Positions 1 to 12,879 of a DNA stretch of 64,000 bases are shown here, piece by piece (positions within the stretch are counted from its first letter, which is position 1; each line of letters begins with the position of its first letter). The notes under the pieces were generated by a model. It was not told where the DNA came from. It searched no databases and saw only the letters and a program-made list of their open reading frames with translations. A program made the position numbers and the translations under genes. This DNA is from Anthonomus grandis grandis (Eukaryota > Arthropoda > Insecta > Coleoptera > Curculionidae): contig NC_065561.1 in the NCBI RefSeq assembly GCF_022605725.1, positions 21,242,256 through 21,306,255 of the forward strand, written 5' to 3'.

Positions 1-1984
1 TCAAACAAAACTGTTCACATTTTTACGAAATTATCAGATTTTTGCGCAACTTGTGTTGAAAATTGTGTCTTTTGACCATTATTTACCAAATTTAGCTAAC
101 TGTCCTGGAAAAGAAAATTACTTCACTTCAATAGGTGTGTATTTTTATTTTTTTTTAGTCGATAACCTGTTTATACCCTTTTTCCTATATTTTGATTTAA
201 AATATTTACTCTAATAAAAAGGCAAAGTTAATTTTCGGAAAACGAGTTAAGCATTTAAAGTTATTTTTACCCGCTTAATAGGATAAAAATTTCGGTAAAT
301 ATTATTGAGTTTTATCCAAGTTTGTATTTTTTATCTAAAATATAAATGCTAAAAGATCTTTCAAATACTTTAAAAAATCAATAGTTTGATTTGTTTTTTT
401 TTATTAGAGTAAACTATAAGTTTCCAAACCAAAATGACCCCCTGAAGATTGACCCACGAGCCGCCACTGTAACCTAGTACAAAAGACAACTTCATCATAC
501 CCAAATATTCATAATTGCCTCAAATCAATTAGCCGCAATAAAATCCTCGGTATATCATACGTGTATATAATAAGTCATTTAGATAACATAAGGAACTTTA
601 TTCATGAAATGGCAGTTTTACCATGAATGAAAATTATCTGAACATTTACGGCATATTTTTCGATAGCGAGGCAGCGAGTTCTCATAAACACCATAAATAT
701 CGAGCAAACGGACGACGGGCTCATATTGAAATTCCATAAACAGTCGGGGAAATTATGGTGGTTTTTAACATAAATAAAGTGTAATGTTACCGAGAAACAT
801 TCTTTAGATAATTCGGTATATTGTTACGCACAAATCGAAATAATTGATATGGATTTTTATTATTTTTCCAATTATACTAAGCGAGAGTCATTTTAATCGA
901 TAAATCTTGAAGTTTGTGCTTAATAGGTCAATAACCGTGTAATTACTGCCGTCTGATCACTAGCAATTAAAAAAAAAATTAGACGACCACCGAACTCAAA
1001 AACACTTTTTTGCAATTTGACACAATTTCAATAATTGTTACCACATCGGGTGCACTATAAAAAAAAAACAATTTACCAACCCAAAGGTGATCAACCTTTT
1101 TATTAACAAATAAGTTGTTTTATTTGCTAATACTTGGGACTTATTATTACGAAAATTAAATCGGTAACAATAATATTAATACTCTTGTGCTTATTTTTAG
1201 GTTATAGAATTTGTTTATGTTAATCAAAGGGGAGCTTATTATTTGTACAATCGTATTTGTGCTCAAGAAAATGTTTATCGTTTTTATGTAGGTATGTACA
1301 TTTAGGTTATAATGCAGAAAAAAATTATGTAAGTTTAAGCCGAGGATTTTGTGCCAAAAAACTGCTGAAAACTTTGGTTCTATGAAGGGTCGAAAAAACT
1401 ATTTTGACCTGCTTATACAGACTAATCCTGATACTAACCAAGATATTTGAACCACTTATTCTAGGCTAGTTAAATATATAAAAAAATGTTGATATCTATA
1501 CATTTAAAAAAAAACTGCACCTAACTTTTGGACTTCCAAAAGCAAATGTCAAATGGAAGGTGTAAAACCAATTTAGCGAATGCTGAAAACCATCTTAAGT
1601 ACTTATAAGGCAAAATGTCTGGACATATCAGTTAAGAGATGGGGGTGTAGCTCGATGATTTAGGATAAGTCCCTGAATTCCGAACTTGAGGTAAAGGTTA
1701 ATTTAAAGGTCTAGCACATGCTGAAGACTATTTTAAAATAATTTAAGAACTTTTGGACTTTTGACGTAAAATGGCCGTCACACAACTCAAGTAAGGAAAA
1801 GTTTCTATAATGTCATTTTACGATAAAGAGTAAATTTTTTACAGTAATATAAATTCTCATAAAAGTGCGTTTTTCAATATTTTTATAGTTGGGTTGAGTT
1901 GGATTAAGCTTATGATTCCAAATACCAATTTTTTTTTTTAATTTCCATATTTTCTTAAAAAAAAAAATTCAACTTTCAGAATAA
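1..1984. other. AT-rich intergenic sequence, no gene seen
   Basis: No credible coding frame, RNA gene or mobile-element end was recognised here. Positions about 655-790 have more balanced composition than the surroundings and could be a conserved noncoding element; a 15-base stretch near 750 (GGGGAAATTATGGTGG region) resembles one near 7860. That is only an impression from composition. Confidence 0.4.
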
Positions 1985-4560
1985 TTTCATTATTCCAGGC
2001 AGCTGGACTAAGGATCAATTTTTCAAGAATTTTGTCAAATTTCAGGTAGTTCAATTTATTGTTTAATAAATTCCAGATTGAATCATTAAATTAATTTAAT
2101 TATTCTAGGCAGTTGAACCGAGGATCAATTTTTCAAGAATTTTGTCAAATTTCAAGTAGTTCAATTTATTCTTTAATAAATTCCAGGTTGAATTATTGAA
2201 TTAATTTAATTATTCCAGGCAGTTGAACCGAGGATCAATTTTTCAAGAATTTTGTCAAATTTCAGGTAGTTCAATTTATTCTTTAATAAGTTCCAGGTTG
2301 AATTATTGAATTAATTTAATTATTCCAGGCAGTTGAACCAAGGATAAATTTTTCAAGAATTTTGTCAAATTTCAGGTAGTTCAATTTATTCTTTAATAAA
2401 TTCCAGGTTGAATCATTGAATTATTTTAATTATTCCGGGCAGTTGAACCCAGGATCAATTTTTCAAGAATTTTGTCAAATTTCAGGTAGTTCAATTTATT
2501 CTTTAATAAAGTCCAGGTTGAATCATTGAATTAATTTAATTATTTCAGGCAGTTGAACCGAGGATCAATTTTTCAAGAATTTCATCAAATTTCAGGTAGT
2601 TTAATTTATTCTTTAATAAATTCCAGGTTGAATCATTGAATTAATTTAATTATTCCAGGTAGTTGAACCAAGGATAAATTTTTCAAGAATTTTGTCAAAT
2701 TTCAGGTAGTTCAATTTATTCTTTAATAAATTCCAGGTTGAATCATTGAATTAATTTAATTATTCCAAACAGTTGAACCAAGGATAAATTTTTCAAGAAT
2801 TTTGTCAAATTTCAGGTAGTTCAATTTATTCTTTAATAAAGTCCAGGTTGAATCATTGAATTAATTTAATTATTTCAGGCAGTTGAACCGAGGATCAATT
2901 TTTCAAGAATTTCATCAAATTTCAGGTAGTTCAATTTATTCTTTAATAAATTCCAGGTTGAATCATTGAATTAATTTAATTATTCCAGGTAGTTGAACCA
3001 AGGATAAATTTTTCAAGAATTTTGTCAAATTTCAGGTAGTTCAATTTATTCTTTAATAAATTCCAGGTTGAATCATTGAATTAATTTAATTATTCCAAGC
3101 AGTTGAACCAAGGATAAATTTTTCAAGAATTTTGTCAAATTTCAGGTAGTTCAATTTATTCTTTAATAAATTCCAGGTTGAATCATTGAATTAATTTAAT
3201 TATTCCAAGCAGTTGAACCAAGGATAAATTTTTCAAGAATTTTGTCAAATTTCAGGTAGTTCAATTTATTCTTTAATAAATTCCAGGTTGAATCATTGAA
3301 TTATTTTAATTATTCCAGGCAGTTGAACCCAGGATCAATTTTTCAAGAATTTTGTCAAATTTCAGGTAGTTTAATTTATTCTTTAATAAAGTCCAGGTTG
3401 AATCATTGAATTAATTTAATTATTTCAGGCAGTTGAACCGAGGATCAATTTTTCAAGAATTTTGTCAAATTTCAGGTAGTTCAATTTATTCTTTAATAAA
3501 TTCCAGGTTGAATCATTGAATTATTTTAATTATTCCAGGCAGTTGAACCCAGGATCAATTTTTCAAGAATTTTGTCAAATTTCAGGTAGTTCAATTTATT
3601 CTTTAATAAGTTCCAGGTTGAATTATTGAATTAATTTAATTATTCCAGGCAGTTGAACCAAGGATAAATTTTTCAAGAATTTTGTCAAATTTCAGGTAGT
3701 TCAATTTATTCTTTAATAAATTCCAGGTTGAATCATTGAATTATTTTAATTATTCCAGGCAGTTGAACCCAGGATCAATTTTTCAAAAATTTTGTCAAAT
3801 TTCAGGTAGTTCAATTTATTCTTTAATAAATTCCAGGTTGAATCATTGAATTAATTTAATTATTCCAGGCAGTTGAAGCAAGGATCAATTTTTCAAAAAT
3901 TTTGTCAAATTTGAGGTAGTTCAATTTATTCTTTAATAAGTCCCAGGTTGAATTATTGAATTAATTTTATTATTCCAGGCAGTTGAACCGAGGATCAATT
4001 TTTCAAGAATTTTGTCAAATTTCAGGTAGTTCAATTTATTCTTTAATAAAATCCAGGTTAAATCATTGAATTAATTTAAATATTGCAGGCAGTTGAACCA
4101 AGGATCAATTTTTCAAAAATTTTGTCAAATTTGAGGTAGTTCAATTTATTCTTTAATAAGTCCCAGGTTGAATTATTGAATTAATTTTATTATTCCAGGC
4201 AGTTGAACCGAGGATCAATTTTTCAAGAATTTTGTCAAATTTCAGGTAGTTCAATTTATTCTTTAATAAAATCCAGGTTAAATCATTGAATTAATTTAAA
4301 TATTGCAGGCAGTTGAACCAAGGATCAATTTTTCAAGAATTTTGTCAAATTTTAAGTAGTTCAATTTATTCTTTAATAAATTCCAGGTTGAATCATTGAA
4401 TTAATTTAATTATTCCAGGCAGTTGAACCAAGGATCAATTTTTCAAAAATTTCATCAAATTTCAGGTAGTTCAATTTATTATTTAATAAATTCCAGGTCG
4501 AATCATTGAATTAATTTAATTATTCCAGGCAGTAGAACCAAGAATAAATTTTTCCAGAAA
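1985..4560 (+). repeat. 110-bp satellite array, about 23-24 units
   Basis: Tandem array whose unit contains TTCCAGGCAGTTGAACC, then AGGATCAATTTTTCAAGAAT and a TTTAATAAATTCCAGGTTG segment. The AGGC of the motif recurs at 1997, 2107, 2217, 2327 and onward to 4527, exactly every 110 bases with no net indel over 23 steps. Variants are shared in blocks: the three-unit set starting 2541 (ATTTCATCAAAT, then AGGATAAATT types) recurs at 2871, and the two-unit set starting 3861 recurs at 4081, so 330- and 220-bp higher-order duplications have occurred. An inverted short array of the same unit lies at 33430-33790. Confidence 0.95.
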
Positions 4561-5395
4561 TTTGCCAAATTTCAAGGCTCAACTGCCTGGAATATTGAAA
4601 TCAATTCTATTGTTCAACTGCGTGAAATTCAGTGAGGAATGAACTAACTAAATTGCCTGAAATTTCTCAAAATTCTGAAAAATTGAACGCATAATTCAAC
4701 CGCCTGGTAATTAACAGAAAATCGGTCAATCAGACTTAACTGTAAAAGAATGCAGAAATACACTCTTTGATTTCTTTAAATTTCATGACGACTTTTGAGA
4801 AATAACAGCCGAAAATTGTGAGATGACATTTTCCAGTTAATTTTTCCAAGCAGTTGAAAAGGAGAAAACATTCAACTGCCTGGAAGAGATCTATGACCAC
4901 TTGAACTACTTGATAGGATAAAAAAAAGTTGTTATCCAGTAATTCCGATCTTTTATATATTGACGAACATTATTAAATGTTCAATAGTGCTGTCAACATA
5001 GAACAGCTTCACAATCTTGAAAGACTGCCTGAAAATAAGGCATAATTTCTCTCACTCTCCCAGGCAGTTGAAACTAGTTAGAAAGAGACAAATAAAAAAG
5101 TTGCTTAGTTCCTGCATGAATCATTTTTGCAACAAAATCAATTTATTGTTAAAAAGATTTGTTACTTTTGCTTAAGCTTTGAGGTGAAAGTGATGATTTA
5201 CCATAAATCCACAGTCTCCATAGATTTTTTACAGTCTCCCTATTTATTATCTATAATAACTACAATACTTTTCTGTAATTTTTACTTTACATTTAAAATA
5301 ACTAGTGGATCCTATGGTACCTCCATGAGGTGTTAAACAGATTCTCAGTATGGTCAAAAATTATCGAAGCCTTGACTAATTCCTCACAATAAGTA
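4561..5395 (+). mobile_element. Unique part of a dispersed element attached to the 110-bp array
   Basis: This sequence is repeated in inverted orientation at 32004-33430, in intron 2 of Rrp6. Shared landmarks are the GGTACCTCCATGAGGTGTTAA segment near 5320 (its complement is near 32080) and the end ATTCCTCACAAT at 5384-5395 (complement near 32010). It holds two hairpins built from the GCCTGG motif: TTCCAAGCAGTTGAA at 4844-4858 facing TTCAACTGCCTGGAA at 4871-4885, and GACTGCCTGA at 5023 facing CCAGGCAGTTGAA at 5060. No coding capacity was seen, so this looks non-autonomous. The element class is unknown. Confidence 0.7.
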
Positions 5396-6372
5396 CGTTG
5401 TCATATAAATAAATGACTCTCTAAGCACTCGGCACTTTTAGCATATTTTTTTTTGAAATTTTATCAGGGGCGTCCGTACTGTATCGGGACCGAATATTTT
5501 TAGGCAAAAAAAAATTATACGCTATTAGTTTTCTTTTTCAAAAATTACCCTTAAAATCTTCATTTAATTTCATAAGAAAAATTAGTTTCTTGACTTTTTT
5601 ACGTAGGAGACACGGATTTCCAGTAAAAAATAAAATACATTTTCCTGCATTAATAAATCTCTAAAATCTGATACGTCAATAAAAATTCAACATATACACA
5701 CAACTACTATTTTTAGGGTAAAATAATTTATTTGAAAAACGTAAAATACAAGTTTGGTTTCCAATTTTACCCTTCAATAGTTTATTAAGCAACATCATAA
5801 CACACATTAGTATGCGGAAATCTTTTATTTTTTCCAGGAGTACGTGACACCTCTAAGCATTAACAAATAATCAATTTAATGATTAACAAACAATAGTAAA
5901 TAACTATTTAAACCGATGCCTTTTTTTTATATTAATATTTAATTGCAAAAAAGCATCATCATTTAGGCAAATTTCATTCATTAAAATATTACACGAGTTC
6001 ATTCGAGATAAATTCAAGTAAATAATATTAATTAAAACATTTATTGGTCCAAAATAACGCGCTTATCAAAAACTACTTTAATATCTCGTTATTGTTGCTA
6101 AAATTGTTATAATGTTGCAAATGTTTTATGCAAAAATTCGAAACGTGTGTATACTTTTATGAATTATTCGATGTTTGATTGCACCAGTTGGTTTAATGGA
6201 CCAGGTCAGAATCTGCTGATTTTGGAAATATTATTAAGACCGTTTGAACGACATATAGTAATAAGTTTTCCTCTTGATGCGAACACAGTACAATTCAATG
6301 AGTTCTAACAGAACTAAGTAAGTCAAAAAAAATCAAAGTCAAAAGGCAAAGTCAAATCGGCAAACTGAACCA
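5396..6372. other. Intergenic, nothing coding seen
   Basis: AT-rich sequence. The one landmark is CAGGGGCGTCCGTAC near 5465, an inverted near-match to GTACGGACGCCACTG near 12398-12412; both resemble transposon termini. Confidence 0.35.
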
Positions 6373-6934
6373 TTAGTCCATGCAGTGATAGAGAGTCATT
6401 AACGTATAATAAAAATAAAACGACGAAAATCCAGATGCAACCACCCTCGACCGGTATGACTTCAACCACCCCAAAGCCACTCCTCTAAATCCGTAAAAAT
6501 CAAGCTTTGACAGCAGTATTCCATGATCCACACAATCGAAGGCCTTGAACAGATCACAGAACACCGCTGCTGCAGCCTCCTTGGGGACGAATCTAAGCGC
6601 TCATTGTAATACAGTTCCTTTCTGACCTTTATCAGATACCTATAAATTTTCCGATAATCCTGAAAATAAGACCTGATGAATTGATTGTCAATAGATTTGC
6701 TAAGCATCGCAAATTTTGGGCAGATGTTTTTAGTCCCGCGGTGATCCATGGTTTTCGTCTCTTGGATTTAAGTCTAACCAAGGGAAAGCTGATATTTATT
6801 TTATCACGTAATGTATAATAAAAGGAAAAAAATGGTTGTGGAGCAGCCCGAATTGCATTCCAGTTAACAGACGAAATGGATTGAGAAAATAAATTCAAAT
6901 TGTTCCCAAAAATTCCAGAGTCAAGTTTGTACAT
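6373..6934 (-). mobile_element. LINE (Jockey/CR1-type) relic, endonuclease-RT junction
   Basis: Reading the minus strand, an early segment resembles the region after the endonuclease domain of Jockey-type LINEs (RKPWITAGLKTSAQ at about 6740-6800). It is followed, in another frame and after an apparent deletion, by an RT segment with FKAFDCVDHGILLSKL and GFRGVALGWLKSY at 6450-6564. The frames are broken, so this is a dead fragment. Family placement rests on these motifs only. Confidence 0.75.
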
Positions 6935-7555
6935 ATTAAAATAACTCCTATAAAAAATATCTATTTATTTGGAGTTTACAGATTTAAAAAAAAAATTATT
7001 TCACCGAACTGTAAACTAATTACATTCCTCTGAAAATTCCTTTTCATTGAAGTAAAGTAACATTAAATAAGTCTTTTTTATCGTGCATTTTATTATAAAG
7101 GTTACACATACTAAAAAGAGGAGAATTTGATATATCTTAGAAGATGATTTAGAAGTTTACATAAAAATAGAGGATCATCAATAAGGCCAATTTAAAGAGA
7201 TACGCTACAGTAAAGTTGAATCTACGTCTCTCAAGTGACCCCATTTTGTAAATATTACATAACTCAATTGAAGAGTCTTTTTCTCTAAAAACCATGTAAC
7301 GCGCCATTTTGTTTTGAATTCGCTGTAAGTCTATAGTATAGTTTCCAAATTATGCAGGCAAACTCTACTAAACTTGCTGGATTACAGAACTCTTTAGTAT
7401 GTCTTACATTTGAGATGCTTTATTTGCAAAGTATTTATAATGAGGTGCAAATGTTATTTATTGATCAAAGACTACTCGTAAGTCAGTAACCTCATCGTTA
7501 CTATTTTCTTCAATACGATACAGGTATGTACAATAAAAGATAACGATCTAATAAA
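6935..7555. other. Intergenic, possible LINE-derived flank
   Basis: No confident gene. Composition matches the adjacent LINE relic, and part may be more of that element on the minus strand, but no motif was firm enough to call. Confidence 0.3.
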
Positions 7556-7880
7556 GCATCATCCATGGGGGTATAGGAGAGACAATAGAGAAGACAAAAG
7601 CGTACGAAGAGGTGCTCGTCGCGGTATAAAAAAAAAATCATTAGCGGAAAACCCATCGACGCCCGACGTCCGCGTCTTTCTAATGAGTGACGTCAAAAAA
7701 GGCGCGGGCGGGCGGGCGTCGTCAGCGTCGCGGCGGCGACCGGCCAATTGCGCCGCGTCAGCGAATTTCATTGGAGGCCGTGGCGACGCCTGCCGACGCG
7801 TCGCTTTTCCGGGAACGACGTCGGTTCACCTGGATGAAGAGGTGCGAATTCGGGACTGTGGGAAAATTATGGTGACATGA
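7556..7880. promoter_or_regulatory. CpG-rich island, candidate promoter or enhancer
   Basis: About 320 bases of strongly GC- and CpG-rich sequence in an AT-rich setting. It holds a palindromic CRE, TGACGTCA, at 7688-7695; two GTCAGC Maf/AP-1-type half-sites at 7721-7726 and 7757-7762; and two facing CCAAT boxes at 7744-7748 (plus) and 7770-7774 (minus). Short open frames cross it in several phases, but none looks like a conserved protein. It lies about 11.5 kb upstream of the Maf gene. It could be a distal promoter, the start of a noncoding RNA, or an enhancer; sequence alone does not decide. Confidence 0.5.
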
Positions 7881-9039
7881 AAAAAAAAGGCGGATTTTCT
7901 TCTCTAGATCCAAAAAAACAATGCGTCGAGGAGAATAGATTTTCAAAGGCTTACTAAAATTTATAGAACAATAAATTGTATAGAAAACTGATTAAAAGGG
8001 GCAAAAAAATGCACAGATCTAAATATAAAAAAAATCAAATTCATGCACAAGTAAATTCTGCAATAATGAGTCATCAAAGAATTTTTATCTAAATGTAAAG
8101 CAGTTGAAATTTCGCGATCTTGGATTTCGAATAGACTTTGACGGAACTTGTTCATTTTCGCTTGAAGTTTAAACTGCTCAAGAAGAACCAATCTTTATAG
8201 ACCCGCTAATTTTGCAATTCCATTTGTTTCTTGTTCTTCGCTTATTTGATTTTATTTGTGATGATGTAATATAAAAGGAAGGAGGAAGTGGCTCTAAAAA
8301 CGTGCTTTGTCTTGAGTGAGTAATATAGATACGGAGAAAAAGTTTGTCGGAAGACCGATCGCAGCTTGTCCGTGCATTATTTGGAAAATAAATTTTGTTC
8401 GTGTTTGATTTTGTTGTTAATATTTAAAAACTATCCATATCAATTCCTTAACATTTGCCTAATGTTATAGCAAAATCGACAACGAATCCGCGAATGAAAC
8501 CATTCCTATAACTTTCCTCAAAAAAATACGAGTGGGCTTTTTTCATGTTATTCCGAAGCACAGTTCAGGCATGATCCTGACACTCCAGACAGACATTCCC
8601 TTTCATACCTATATAAAGATTTAGAGCAAGATTGGAATTACTCTTTGCTACTTAACGAGAAACTGCCGAAAATACACGTTACTAATTGAAAATAATTTTA
8701 AGGGTAGTAATTTCCACACCAAGTGGATCCTTTATGGATCCTTTTTGGATAGTTTACTTTTCCAATGGTTTCAATCCCGTTGTCACCGCTTCAGGAAATG
8801 TATGCCATGTTGTGTTTTGGTTATCTTCACCTGTTATAGTGTCCAGTAATTAATTTAATAATTTCCAGTTGGTTATATGTTTTTTATACTTTGAATCGTA
8901 TTTTCCAATTGTTTTACATTAATGTTTTTATCATAATTCGTTTGGTAAGAGTCCTGGATTTTAATTAGGAAGATTTATTTTTTTTTTTTGCTATTAATGC
9001 CAATTGCGATTTAATAAATGACACTTTATGATTGGATGA
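7881..9039. other. Intergenic with a possible LTR-like remnant
   Basis: No gene seen. At 8270-8278 there is TATAAAAGG, followed about 110 bases later by AATAAA (8387-8392) and a T/G-rich tail. That spacing resembles the U3-R-U5 layout of a retrotransposon LTR, but no primer-binding site, polypurine tract or second LTR was found. Confidence 0.25.
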
Positions 9040-11770
9040 AGCCTCTATGAAGCGCAAAATGAATTTGTACGTCTGCAAAAATCATAATTAGGTTAGAAAA
9101 GTACAATTTCAAGGCGATCCTGGATGTTAGTGAAGAGTGAGATGCGATCGAAAGTGGAAAAATGCACTTTTGACCCACTTTTTGACACCTAAACCCCCCT
9201 GAGCCTCAAAAATCCTTGACGATCGCTATGAAATAACCTTTCACGTTTGTAAAGATTATAATTAAATAGGAAAAGTAGAATTTCATGATGATCTTAGACG
9301 TTACTGAAGAGGGAAATGCGATCGAAAGTGGAAAAATGTACTTTTGACCCATTTTTTGCCACTTAAGCCCCTCTGAGCCTCAAGAATCTTTAACGATCGC
9401 TATGAAATGAACTTTGACGTCTGTAAAGGTCATAACTTAATTAGGAAAGTACAATTTCAAGGTGATCCTGGACGTTACTGAAGAGTGAAATGCGATCGAA
9501 AGTGGAAAAATGCACTTTTGATCCACTTTTTGGCACTTAAACCCTTCTGAGCCTCAAGAATTTTAAACCATCACTATGAAATTATTTCTTACGTTAGTAA
9601 AAATCATAACTAAGTTAAAAAAATACAATTTTAAGATGATCCTAGACGTTACTGAAGAGTGAGATGCGATCGAAAGTGGAAAAATGCACTTTTGACCCAC
9701 TTTTTGACACTTAAACCCCCCTGAGCCTCAAGAATCTTTGACGATCGCTATGAAATGACCTTTCACGTTTGTAAAGATTATAATTAAATAAGACAAGTAT
9801 AATTTCAAGGTGATCCTGGACGTTACTGAAGAGTGAAATGCGATCGAAAGTGAAAAAATGCACTTTTGACCCACTTTTTGGCACTTAAACCCCTCTGAGC
9901 CTCAAGAATCTTTGACGATCGCTATGAAATGACCTTTCACGTTTGTAAAGATTATAATTAAATAAGAAAAGTAGAATTTCATGATGATCCTGGACGTTAC
10001 TAAAGAGTGAAATGCGATCAAAAGTGAAAACATGCACTTTTGACCCATTTTTTGGCACTTAAACCCCTCTGAGCCTCAAGAATCTTTGACGATCGCTTTG
10101 AAATGACCTTTCACGTTAGTAAAGATCATAATTTAATTAGAAAATTATAATTTTTAAGCGATCCTGGACGTTAGTGGAGAGTAAAATGCAATCGAAAGGG
10201 GAAAAATGTACTTTTGACCCACTTTTTGACACTTAAACCCCTCTGAGCCTCAAGAATCTTTGACGATCGCTATGAAATAACCTTTCACGTTTGTAAAGAT
10301 TATAATTAAATAAGAAAAGTAGAATTTCATGATGATCCTGGACGTTACTGATGAGTGAAATGCGATCGAAAGTGAAAAAATGCACTTTTGACCCACTTTT
10401 TGGCACTTAAACCCCTCTGAGCCTCAAGAATCTTTGACGATCGCTTTGAAATGACCTTTCACTTTAGTAAAGATCATAATTTAATTAGAAAATTACAATT
10501 TTTAAGCAATCCTGGACGTTAGTGGAGAGTAAAATGCAATCGAAAGGGGAAAAATGTACTTTTGACCCACTTTTTGACACTTAAACCCTTCTGAGCCTCA
10601 AGAATCTTTAACAATCGCTATGAAATGAACTTTGACGTCTGCAAAGATCATAATTTAATTAGAAAAGTATAATTTCAAGGTGATCCTGGAAGTTGCTGAA
10701 GAGTGAGATGCGATCGAAAGTGGAAAAATGCACTTTTGACCCACTTTTTGGCACTTAACCCCCCCTGAGCCTCAAGAATCTTTGACGATCGCTATGAAAT
10801 GACCTTTCACGTTTGTAAAGGTTATAATTAAATAGGAAAAGTAGAACTTCAAGATGATCCTGGATGTTACTGAAGAGTGAAATGCGATCGAAAGTGGAAA
10901 AATGTACTTTTGACCCACTTTTTGCCACTTAAACCCCTCTGAGCCTCAAGAATCTTTAACGATCGCTATGAAATGAACTTTGACGTCTGTAAAGATCATA
11001 ATTAAATAAGAAAAATAGAATTTCAAGATGATCCTGTACGTTACTGAAGAGTGAAATGCGATCGAAAGTGAAAAAATGCACTTTTGACCCACTTTTTGGC
11101 ACTTAAACCCCCCTGAGCCTCAAGAATCTTTGACGATCGCTATGAAATGACCTTTCACGTTTGTAAAGATTATAATTAAATAAGAAAAGTAGAAATTCAT
11201 GATGATCCTGGACGTTACTGAAGAGTGAAATGAGATCGAAACTGGAAAAATGCACTTTTGACCCATTTTTTGGCACTTAAACCCCTCTGAGCCTCAAGAA
11301 TTTTAAACGATCACTATGAAATTATTTCTCACGTTAGTAAAGATCATAAATAAGTTAAAAAGATACAATTTTAAGATGATCCTGGACGTTGTTGAAGAGT
11401 GAAATGCGATCGAATGTTAAAAAATGTACTTTTGACCCATTTTTTGGCACTTAAATCCCTCTCAACCTCAAGAATCTTTCACGATCGCTATGAAATGAAC
11501 TTTGACGTCTGTAAAGATCATAACTTAATTAGAAAAGTACAATTTCAAGGTGATCCTGGACGTTACTGAAGAGTGAAATGCGATCGAAAGTGGAAAAACG
11601 CACTTTTGACCCACTTTTTGACACTTAAACCCCCTTGATCCTCAAGAATCTTTAACGATCGCTATGAAACTATCTCTTACATCTGTAAAGAATATAACTA
11701 AGTTAGAAAAGTGTAATTTCAAGGCAATCCTGGACTTTACCAAAGAGTGAAAGGCGATTAAAAAAGCAAA
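9040..11770 (+). repeat. 174-bp satellite array A, about 16 units
   Basis: The GCGATCGAAAG word recurs at 9144, 9318, 9492, 9666, 9840, 10014 and so on to its decayed form at 11754. That is 15 intervals of 174 bases (2610 in total) with no net length change. Units carry AATGCACTTTTGACCCACTT, CTGAGCCTCAAGAATC and GACGATCGCTATGAAATGA. A 348-bp pair of units at about 10100-10450 is repeated directly after it (shared CAATCGAAAGGGG variant), so there is higher-order structure. No coding or TE domain was seen. Confidence 0.95.
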
Positions 11771-12879
11771 ATTATAAATGTATGTTATACTCTAGGAACT
11801 CAATACAAGCCAGTACTTTTCTAAAGCACATACAAAACATATTAGGAAATGAAATGTTGTAGATAAAGCAGCAAATAAATCAATGATAAGTAATAGGGCT
11901 TTTGACTTCAATATACTTTAACAACAATTTTAGAGAGAGATTTTATCATTTGACTGGCAATTATTATACATTAAAACAAAAAAAATACAAAAACAAATTT
12001 CTAACATTAAACAAGAAAACATTTTTTTTTTAAAGTAGAGGGTGTTACAGAATAAGATGCTGAACCTTAGGTGATGAAATTCAAATAAATCTACGTGCTA
12101 CACCCGTTAATTTTTGAGCTATTAAGTGTTGAAATTTATCACCTTTAGAATCAAATTGGGACGACCCTGTATGAAATTTTTGTATGAAAGTACCGCTTGA
12201 CTTCTAGAATTAGACTTGTTAAATAGTGTTTACATGTTTATGGTTTTGTTTATAATTTTTTTTTTAATATAATGTTTTTTTTTTTGCGATAATGGCATGT
12301 CGGACGAAAAAAGTTAAAAAAATGAAATGTGCCACAAAATAAATGGGAATTATAAAAATCATTATCAAACATTTTTCAAAAATATTTAGTCTACGTTTCT
12401 GTACGGACGCCACTGATTAAACTTTAAACTAATTCGTAGGTTTAGATGATAGCTTCGTTTTAATTAGTTTAAAAAATAGAGGGTGCAACACAAAATTATA
12501 ATTAGTAAGAAAAGGAAAGAAGGTTATGTTAAGATATCTTAAAAAAGAGTTTAATTCAGCCCCATAAAACTTAATAATTAGGTTCTGATTTATTCCTGCC
12601 TCATTCACTTTTTCCCTGCTACTGGTGCTTTCATTTTAATGATTTATAACATATTACAGAACATGATCTCCTATATTGAGTGAACCGTTTTAAAAAGGCC
12701 GAAATTTTGATCTTTCTCTAAGCATTGCTGAAAAGGCACCATTCAATAGAGCACCCTTTATAACGTGACACAATTATATACTCAGGCACATCTTCTAAAA
12801 AAATGCCCCTTTTATTTAACCTTACACTCGCTCTCACGTTAGTTACAATCTAATAATATGTGTGTCATATTCGCGCCGA
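11771..12879. other. Intergenic, nothing coding seen
   Basis: AT-rich. Two GAGGGTG(T/C)AACA-like words (near 12047 and 12477) and GTACGGACGCCACTG (12398-12412) look like transposon ends, but no body could be assigned to them. Confidence 0.3.

Noticed and set aside
1985..4560. CRISPR-like array
   Set aside because: There are no unique spacers; the entire 110-bp unit repeats, and the setting is an insect nuclear genome.
7683..7880. Arg/Ala-rich open frames in the CpG island
   Set aside because: Several phases and both strands are open because GC-rich DNA has few stops; no conserved protein pattern.
8270..8392. Solo LTR
   Set aside because: Only a TATA box and a poly(A) signal at plausible spacing; no inverted TG..CA ends, target duplication or second copy could be shown.
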